DNA from: Euphorbia lathyris | Taxonomy: Eukaryota > Streptophyta > Magnoliopsida > Malpighiales > Euphorbiaceae | Length of the DNA stretch: 64,000 bases | Direction: 5' to 3' | Assembly: GCF_963576675.1 (NCBI RefSeq) | Contig: NC_088913.1 | Span: 27,359,001-27,423,000, forward strand | Shown: in pieces, positions 56,425 to 64,000 of the stretch | Position numbering within the stretch: position 1 is the first letter of the stretch | How the letters are laid out: each line of letters begins with the position of its first letter | Notes under the pieces: generated by a model | The model's database searches: none | What the model was told of the DNA's origin: nothing | What the model saw: the letters and a program-made list of their open reading frames with translations, nothing else | Translations under genes and position numbers: made by a program

Positions 56425-57617
56425 AGAGGCATTCTCCGTGAATAACGGTAAGCAAAAATGATTAAACTAAATTAGTAACTGGAATTAAGCAAGAAAAATA
56501 AATAAATAAATATTGGTTAAAGTACTGATGAAGCAAAGAATGAACACAAAGCTCAATTGAAAATACAAAAAATATGTACGTAGAAAACTGGTATTTAAAT
56601 TTTTGGCTAAGCTAAAAAAAAACAGGTCCCACTGGGCGTGCCAAAAATTGTTAGCGATATTTTCGAAATATGCGAATTTCAACCTTGTCATGTGTGGTTA
56701 GGGTGCGGGCGTGCCAGAGAAATTATTTCTCAAATATGAAAAACGGTTACGTTTGTGAAATTGTGCGCCAAAAACATGAATTCTAATCGAAATGATTGGC
56801 GAGGGACGCAAGGATTGAAAAAGTCCCTCTTGGGTCTCTAGCGCCGTTATAAGAACTTTGCTAGATTAATTATTTTTATTTAAGCTAAGCGTATGAATTG
56901 AAGACGGGTAAAATAGAGAAATTAAACGTGCGAAATTGACACGAGATTTGGTGGAAAAATTGGTGTTTTATTGATTTGATCAAAGTTTGAATACATATGT
57001 TCCAAAAGCATGAAATTGAAAATGAATTACAATTGGAAAATTTCTATACTAAACTTATAGACAATCAATTGAATTGGGAAAAAACAAATCAATACAAGGA
57101 ATTGAAATGCAATTAAAATAAAATTGAAATTCAACGACAAACTCGGAGCCACAATAGCTATCTCGGCTGGACGTTGAACTTTGATGTCGGCTTGGAATTC
57201 TCGGAGCACTGCGGTCGGTCGGGCCCGTATGGTATACGATCTTGGCAATGTCAAAACGTGTGGTAGGCAAATGGGGCAGATTTAACCTTTGAATTCGGTG
57301 GGCTCGTTTGAGTACTTAAGAATATGGAATTGGACGAGTAAATAGGCTAAATTTAACTTTGGGAGGTCAGGAACAAACTTCTATAAGGGATCAAAGGCTA
57401 AAACGGACTATAAATGGACGAAATTGAGTTTTGAAAACAACTGGACGAATCTGGAAAATTCTAGGAACAGATTAACTAAAAGAATTTGGGCTGTAAAGAT
57501 TGGCTTGTAACTATAGTTTCTGAGCACGGAATTGGGAAAATAAATATACTAGATTGAAATTCAAGATGTCAGGAACAACTTTGTTGAATGGATCGAAAGC
57601 AAAAAATGGATTTAAAT
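56425..57617 (-). repeat. Inverted copy of element 2 leader, primer site and LTR 3' part
   Basis: Runs - strand from 57617 (LTR body) through GCTAACA at 56649, primer site at 56626-56643 and leader to the gag start near 56433. Its 56649-57360 part is the inverse of 59004-59702, so the two can form a stem of about 700 bp. Confidence 0.88.
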
Positions 57618-58896
57618 GCATCGTCCTTGTCGGCAATCTTGCTTTGAAAAAAGTACGGTCATGGCTCCAATCGAGCATAAGACATATGAAAATGTTGTGT
57701 GCTCTAATATGAGTTATGACCAAAATTATTTCAAGGATTCTAGTCGTGTGGAAAAGGTGGAAGCAGTCCAAGTTGTTGAGGATGATGGAGAAATCGAATC
57801 ATTACTTATGGAGGAGAACCAATCAAAGGACGATGAATAGCAACGATTTTTGGATCAACTCGAGAAACAGACGGCTAATATAGCAGCTTCTTTCAGAGCC
57901 TGCATTGAAGGCTGTATCAGGGCCATCCAAGATGGAGAACTTCATTACAATACAAAGTTAGAAGCATTTCCCACACGCCCGACTCTTCCAAGAACGAAGA
58001 TTCCTAACGGTGAGACGGCAATAGAAAGTCAAAAGAATGGAGACGATCCCTATGACTATGATTCTAAGTCCATGCAAGAGAATGACGCTGCTTCCAATGA
58101 TCTTGATTTGGGGGGCATCCACGAAACTCCTATAGAAATTCAAGAAGAAGAAGGAGATGTTTTTAGGAGCTATGACTCAGAATCCAACGAAGTGGATGAT
58201 GTCGTGTCTAATGATCTTGATTCGGGGGGCAACATAGAGGAAGCAACTCAATAAGAACCCACTCTAGAAGTATTGCCCATATATGCAAATCCCCAAAGGT
58301 CAATGGGATTTTTATGGAGCCTCGACATGAACGAGAGGGAAGTTGTGCAAATCCAAGACGAGGATGAAGATGTATCCCATGACCTCAATTCAGGTTTCAG
58401 CCAGGAGGATGATGACCTTTCAGATACTCCGAACTCGGGGGGCATCCACGAAACTCCTATAGAAATTCAAGAAGAAGAACGGGATGTTTCTAGGAGCTAT
58501 GACTTAGAATCCAACGAAGTGGATGATATCGTGTCTAGTGATCTTGATTCGGGGGGCAGTAAAGAGGAAGCAATTCAGCAAGAACCCACTCTAGAAGTAT
58601 TGCCCATAGATGCAAATCCCCCAAAGTCAATAGAATTTCCAGGGAGTCCCGACGTGAACAAGAAGATAGTTGTACAAGCCCAGGAAGAGGAGGAAAATAT
58701 ATCTCATAACCTCAATTCGGATTTCAGTCAGGAGGGTGACGACCCATCAAACACTTGTAACTCGGAGGGTATCCACGAAGGACCTGTAGAAATTCAAGAA
58801 GATGAGGAAGACGTTTCTTGGAGCTATGATTCAGAATCTAGTCAAGAGGATGAGGTATCCAACCCGGGGGGCATCCAAATGGAAGAGGTGCAATAA
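57616..58896 (+). pseudogene. Acidic tandem-repeat ORF in the chimaeric element
   Basis: One frame of 427 codons with stops at 57838-57840 (TAG) and 58252-58254 (TAA). The N-terminal third contains FLDQLEKQTANIAASFRACI, a likely helix. The rest is 2.4 copies of a 109-residue unit (exact 327-bp period; GGCATCCACG-like starts at 58114, 58441 and 58768) rich in Glu, Asp and Ser, with motifs such as PIEIQEEE and SESNEVDD. No known domain. It could be an extra ORF of a Tat-type element or captured DNA. The preserved frame and period despite two stops suggest it once coded. Confidence 0.5.
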
Positions 58897-59003
58897 TTTA
58901 TTCTAGAAGAATCTCTCATTCTTGTGAAGTCTTTAAAATCAGAAGATTTTATGAAAAGTTGTGATATCGAAGAAGAAGCGGCTTGAGAAACACAGGAAAA
59001 TAA

Positions 59004-59702
59004 GTTAAATTTAGCCTATTTACTCGTCCAATTCCGTGTTCTTAAGTACTCAAACGAGCCCACCGAATTCAAAGGTTAAATCTGCCCCATTTGCCTACCA
59101 CACGTTTTGACATTGCCAAGATCGTATACCATACGGGCGCGACCGACCACAGTGCTCTGAGAATTCCAAGCCGACATCAAAGTTCAACGTCCAGCCGAGA
59201 TAGCTATTGTGGCTCCGAGTTTGTCGTTGAATTTCAATTTTATTTTAATTGCATTTCAAATCCTTGTATTGATTTGTTTTTTCCCAATTCAATTGATTGT
59301 CTATATGTTTAGTATAGAAATTTTTCAATTGTAATTCATTTTCAATTTCATGCTTTTGGAACATATGTATTCAAACTTTGATCAAATCAATAAAACACCA
59401 ATTTTTCCACCAAATCTCGTGTCAATTTCGCACGTTTAATTTCTTTATTTTACCCGTCTTCAATTCATATGCTTAGCTTAAATAAAAATAATTAATCTAG
59501 CAAAGTTCTTATAACGGTGCTAGAGACCCAAGAGGGACTTTATTTTACTCGCCAATCGTTTCGATTAGAATTCATGTTTTTGGCGCACAATTTCACAAAC
59601 GTAACCGTTTTTCATATTTGAAAAATAATTTCTCTGGCACGCCCGCACCCTAACCACACGTGATAAGGTTGAAATTAGCATATTTCGAAAATATCGCTAA
59701 CA
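59004..59702 (+). repeat. LTR 3' part of the chimaeric element
   Basis: Resumes the LTR at AAGTTAAATTTAGCC and ends GCTAACA. It is the inverse of 56649-57360 and matches the - strand of 26470-27190. Confidence 0.88.
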
Positions 59703-59707
59703 GTAGT

Positions 59708-59989
59708 ATTTCACACTTGCGTTTTTCTTGACTTTTCCTATCTTTTCTCCTTCCCCATTTTTTTATTGTTTGTTCTCCTTCTTGTTCTCTTGTTCAAACA
59801 CTCACTTTTTTCTTTTATTAATATATTGCGGGTTCGACAGTTCTTGGGCCATGGGTGATCACACCGTCCAAGTTCTGTCTCGTCCTAATTTCTATCAAAA
59901 AAAAAGTTCAATATAAAATTATTAAACTTTTGATTTTTCTTATTTCAATAGTGACATGACAGTTAGGTGAAAAAAAGATTTAGTGACAT
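59708..59989. other. Spacer between two retroelements
   Basis: About 280 bp with no supportable gene; a short + strand frame at 59728-59916 is hydrophobic then ends in MGDHTVQVLS and is probably chance. Confidence 0.4.
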
Positions 59990-60240
59990 GATACGACTCT
60001 AGCTTTGGAAATCGACCAAAAGGGATTATCTTGGGGTGAAGATAATCAAGAACACCTAATCTCTTTTCTAGCAAGAGAAACTGAATGAAATTATTATTGA
60101 TTGCTTGAAGAAATTTAATACACCCAAGCCTCTTTATATAAGAAGAGGGATCCTAATAACACACAACTTAGGAAATGCTAACCTAATGTAACTAGGAAAA
60201 CAATAAAATAACAGAACAATAAACTGTAAAATAATAACGA
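59990..60240 (-). repeat. Probable 3' LTR of the chromovirus
   Basis: Follows the pol stop at 60250. It has a TATA box (TATATAAA on the - strand, 60133-60140). I cannot fix either end because the partner LTR is outside the window. Confidence 0.45.
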
Positions 60241-60249
60241 ATCCTAATC

Positions 60250-63200
60250 CTACTTGACATAGTCATCAAGCCATCCAGGAGCCTTCTTTACTCGGCTAGA
60301 CTTCCGAACCGACCCACCGCCGACCTCAGCGACTTCTTCGGTAACCGGAGATGTATCATTTGGCTCCTCTTCGAAAAGCACCTTATCCTCAAGGTTGATT
60401 GGAAAGTCTGGATAAGTGGTAACAAATGAATCAAGCGATACCCACGTAGCGTCCTCCAAAACCGACCCCTTCCACTGAACCAATACTTCAGTAGAGTCGC
60501 GCCCCTCATTGCTAATCTTACGAATAGCGCAAATAGCCATGGGTACGGGCTGAGTTGGCTCCACACCTATAGGAATGTTATCAACTTCTTTTGTCGTACT
60601 TCCGTCGGAGCGATATAATTTCAGACGAGACACATGAAAAACATTGTGGATTTTAGTGTGATCAGGAAGTTTCAGACGATAGGCGACAGGCCCAATGCGC
60701 TCTAGAATTTCAAATGGTCCATAATAGCGCGGTGCGAGTTTATTACTGACTCGGAGAGCTAAGGAATTCTGTTTGTATGGTTCTAATTTAACCAATACCA
60801 TCTCCCCAACCTGAAATTCAAGTTCTCGACGATGTTTATCTGCCATTTGCTTCATGCGATTTTGCGAGGCAAACAAGGAGGTTTTAAGGTGCCGCAGCAG
60901 TTGGTCGCGCTCAGTGAGTTCGTCATCTACAGCTTGAATAATGGATGAACGGGGATGATAACTTGGAATAGTGGGTGGGCTGCATCCATACAGTGTTGTA
61001 AAAGGGCTCATCTTAATACTCTGATTGAAGTTTGAATTATAGGAAAATTCCGCCCAACTCAGAAACGAATGCCAGGATTTTGGTTTGTTTGAGCAAAATG
61101 CCCGTAAATATTGCTCAATCCCTCGGTTAACAACCTCAGTTTGTCCATCTATCTGCGGATGATAAGCAGTACTATATTTGAGTTTAGTACCGCTCAATTC
61201 AAATAATTTTCTCCAAAATTGACTCAGAAAGATAAGATCACGATCAGAGACAATTGTAGCAGGAAACCCATGATGACGCACTACGATATCCACAAACAAC
61301 TGTGCCGCCCCTGTAGCAGTAAAATTAGCTTCTAGAGCACCAAAATGTGCATACTTAGTCAATCGGTCGACCACTACCATCAAGGCCGAGAATCTTTTGG
61401 AATTTGGTAAACCGACAATAAAATCCATCGTAACATCTTGCCACACCAATTCGGGAATCAGAAGAGGTTGAAGTAATCCTGCCGGAGCTTGTGTGGAAAA
61501 CTTAATCTTTTGACAAATTACACAATTCTCCACAAACGATTGGACGTCTTTTTTCATATTTGGCCAATAGAATAGAGATGAAAGTCGAACAAGGGTGCGT
61601 TTCTGGCCAATGTGTCCGGCGGAGCGGCTGGCATGAAATTCCTCCAAGAGTTTAGAGTGTAAGGATGAAGTGGAGCTGATATACATGCGCCCTTTAAAGC
61701 AAAGCAGTCCATCATTAACCGAGAACCCAGCCGACAAGGTTCCGAGTTGAAATTTCAAATGGAGATCAAGGAGATCGGGAAGAGTAGTATTTTCATGTTG
61801 GAGAATCTTGTGAATCTTGGAGATAGGCTGGCTAATTAAAGACAACAGTTCGGTAGTGGGGCCCTCGTCAATCCGCGATAAAGCTTCGACGGCTAAATTA
61901 GTATTGCCGGCTTTATATTCATTTCGAAAATTATATCCCAATAATTTGCGAACATAGAATTGCTGATCCGGAGTGTGGATAGCCTGTTGAAATAATTCCT
62001 TGAGACTGCGATGATCTGTCCGGATTATAAAAAAACCACCCTATAAGATACTGACGCCATTTTCTTACTGCCTCAGTGACAGCAAATAATTCCTTTAAAT
62101 ACGCCGAGCTAGCTTGCATACGGGGTCCTAATTTCTTGCTATATAAAGCTAAAGGATGGCTGTTTTGAATGAGAACAGCTCTGATGCCGACGTTTGAAGC
62201 ATCGGTCTCAATAACAAAGAGTTGATTAAAATCCGGGAGGCGGGGTACCGGAGTAGTCGTAACAGCCTCCTTAAGGGCGGCGAAAGCTGTGTCAGCCGTA
62301 GGAGACCACTGAAAAGAATCTTTGCGGAGGAGATCCGCCAATGGTGCTGCAATAGTAGCGTAGTGAAGGATGAAACGTCGGTAATACCCTGTAAGACCCA
62401 AAAATCCTCGAAGTTGTTTGACATTGGTGGGGCGTGGCCAAGAAAGCATGTCTGACACCTTGGATGGATCTACCTTAACACCATTTTTGGTGATTAAGTG
62501 GCCCAAATATTCAATGGAATCTTTGCCAATGAGACACTTTGATGGTTTGAGGTAGAATTTATTTGCTTCCAAACATTGAAGAACCAATCGTAAATGTTCA
62601 ATGTGGCTCTCTTCGGTGCGACTATAGATGAGGATGTCGTCAAAAAAAACTGCTACAAATCTGCGCAAAAAAGGTGCTAACATGGTGTTCATAGTAGCCT
62701 GAAAAGTAGAAGGTGCATTGGATAACCCGAAGGGCATAACAAGGAATTCATAATGACCTTCATGAGTGCGAAAAGCTGTTTTGTAAACGTCTTTTTCCTT
62801 CATCCGAATCTGAAAATAACCAGCCCGAAGATCAAATTTGGTGAACATGGTGGCGTGTCCGAGCTCATCAAACAATTCATCTACAGTTGGGATGGGAAAA
62901 TTATCCTTGACTGTGACCACATTTAGGGCCCGATAATCAACACAAAACCGGTAAGTACCATCTTTCTTTTTGACGAGTAGCACGGGAGATGAAAAGGGGC
63001 TATGACTAATTCGAATTAGCCCTTGATCAAGCATTTCTTGGACCATCTTTTCAATTTCGTTTTTCTGAAAGTGTGGGTACCGAAACGGTTTAACATTGAC
63101 TGGTTTAGTGGCGGGAAGTAGGTGAATGCGGTGATCGAACGTGCGGTTTGGCGGTAGTGATGTTGGAGGCCTAAATACACAATGAAATTCCTCAATGACT

Positions 63201-63982
63201 GTCCGTATGGCTGGAGTAACGGTGGAATCCATCTGGAGTTCTGAAAGAGGGTCTAAATCTTGCGCGGCGGAGAGCTGATGGATTTCATAGAGACCACAGA
63301 CTTCCTGGCTGTTCAAACAAGCTTGAAGCTGTGAAAAAGAGACGGTCTGAGGGGTAATTTCAGAATCCCCTTGTAGTCGAACCTCACGCCCGTCCCAATG
63401 AAAGTCCATAGTAAGCTGTTTATAGTCATGGTAAACTTTGCCCAACGACTGTAACCATTGTATGCCTAAAACAATATCCGGGCCTTTGATCGGTAACACA
63501 AACAAATCCATTAAAAACTCCGCTCCCTGTAAAAGAAGGGTGACATCTGGACAGATGGTGGAACAAGTGAGGGCATCACCGTTGCCGACATAGATATGGA
63601 ACGGCGAGGTAGGAGTTGGTTTGAGTTGCAGGAAGGATGCCACAAATGGTTTCATAAAGTTATGTGTGCTACCGCTATCAATAAGGACAAGAACGTCTTT
63701 TTCGCGACAGTTGCCTTTTATTCGGAGTGATCGTGAATTGTTGTGTCCTTGTAGTGATGTAAGACTAAAGATATCACCAGTAAATACCACCTCCGGGGAG
63801 GCATCATCGAATTGATACATGGGTTCAGTAGGAGCTGCTTCAGTTTCTTCCCCAATCATCATGAGAAAACGCCCATTGCACTTATGAGTTGGTGAGTATT
63901 TTTCATCGCAATTGAAACACAGACCTTTTTCCCGGCGTTCCCTCATCTCCTTGTAAGAAATTTTGCGGAATGGAATAGCTCT
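60250..63982 (-). pseudogene. pol: Chromovirus Gag(end)-protease-RT-RNase H-integrase-chromodomain polyprotein
   Basis: Open from the window edge to about 62030, then continued in another frame to TAG 60250. Domains in order: zinc knuckle CFNCDEKYSPTHKC (about 63925-63885), aspartic protease with LIDSGSTHNF (near 63690-63660), RT with CVDYRALN and catalytic FFDD (near 62650-62635), RNase H to about 62040, integrase with HHCC (HASRSAGHIG, CVICQ) and D,D,E (VTMDFI; SDRD; TEVVNRG), and a C-terminal chromodomain (VLVQWKGSVLEDATW, near 60500). The chromodomain is thought to guide integration to heterochromatin. The frame changes in a 7-A run (+ strand 62025-62031), so one base indel disables it. 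Tail ends PGWLDDYVK. Confidence 0.9.
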
Positions 63983-64000
63983 ACTGTCAGTAGTTTTGGC

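Larger units (their letters stand above)
54896..59702 (+). mobile_element. Chimaeric LTR insertion of the element 2 family
   Basis: It begins TGTTGGCCC and ends GCTAACA, the ends of the element 2 LTR, and is flanked by perfect GTAGT duplications (54891-54895, 59703-59707). LTR sequence fills 54896-56019 and about 59004-59702 (1.82 kb together, close to the 1.90-kb LTR). Between them are 2.98 kb of other DNA replacing roughly 60 bp of LTR: an unrecognised - strand ORF, a gag-start/primer-site segment in reverse, an inverted LTR 3' part (56649-57617) and an acidic repeat ORF. The single duplication pair suggests one insertion unit. Confidence 0.85.
59990..64000 (-). mobile_element. Chromovirus (Ty3/Gypsy with chromodomain), 3' two-thirds
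   Basis: From the right edge: Gag zinc knuckle, protease, RT, RNase H, integrase, chromodomain, then a short 3' LTR near 59990-60240. The 5' LTR and most of gag lie beyond the window. The short LTR and the Gag knuckle style suggest the Reina or a related chromovirus clade, which is tentative. Only one frameshift was found, so this copy is rather young. Confidence 0.88.

Noticed and set aside
1..64000. Endogenous pararetrovirus
   Set aside because: All RT regions come with Ty3/Gypsy integrase or Athila/Tat features; no viral movement protein or coat region was seen.

Overview
The window is plant nuclear DNA, almost certainly from a eudicot. It holds lineages of Ty3/Gypsy elements found only in plants (two Tat-lineage elements with a second, archaeal-type RNase H; an Athila-like gag-protease remnant; a chromodomain chromovirus), a TRIM with an initiator-Met primer site, a FAR1-type Mutator-like element, several foldback MITEs, and one intron-rich host gene of the HVA22 family. 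Nothing looks bacterial. I found no tRNA, rRNA, CRISPR array or organellar segment. The species cannot be fixed from sequence alone.

Layout. 1-17604: a Tat element on the + strand (element 1), entering inside its 5' LTR and ending in a complete 2.97-kb 3' LTR. Gag, protease, RT, RNase H, aRNH and integrase lie in one frame (2566-9960) broken only by four in-frame stops. Between integrase and the 3' LTR sits a six-exon antisense gene (10453-13581, - strand) of plant mobile domain (PMD) type with its own TATA box. 17605-28366: a second Tat element on the - strand (element 2). Element 1 appears to have jumped into element 2's own antisense gene, whose 3' exons survive at 17605-19118. 28597-32357: the one apparently intact host gene, a six-exon HVA22/TB2-DP1 protein with three C-terminal zinc fingers; a Mutator-type MITE sits in one intron. 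32358-35776: AT-rich intergenic DNA with foldback elements and decayed fragments.

35777-49160: a deep nest. A unique sequence, also present as a copy at 53983-54850 without the insertion, was hit by a TRIM (36126-48525, target duplication GATAG). A FAR1-type Mutator-like element lies inside the TRIM 3' LTR, and a non-coding LTR element (40600-47356, target duplication GAATA) lies inside the FAR1 gene. 49804-53274 is an Athila-like remnant (target duplication ATGGT). 54896-59702 is an LTR of the element-2 family (target duplication GTAGT) split by about 3 kb of foreign sequence that includes an inverted piece of the same LTR and two unrecognised ORFs. 59990-64000 is the 3' two-thirds of a chromovirus on the - strand.

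Most notable: (1) the element 1 Gag protein carries four capsid-like repeats instead of one; (2) both Tat elements carry a convergent antisense PMD-type gene behind integrase; (3) the TSD-flanked chimaeric LTR at 54896-59702, with inverted self-sequence and a 109-residue acidic tandem-repeat ORF. Coding calls are from reading the translated sequence by eye; no database search was possible.
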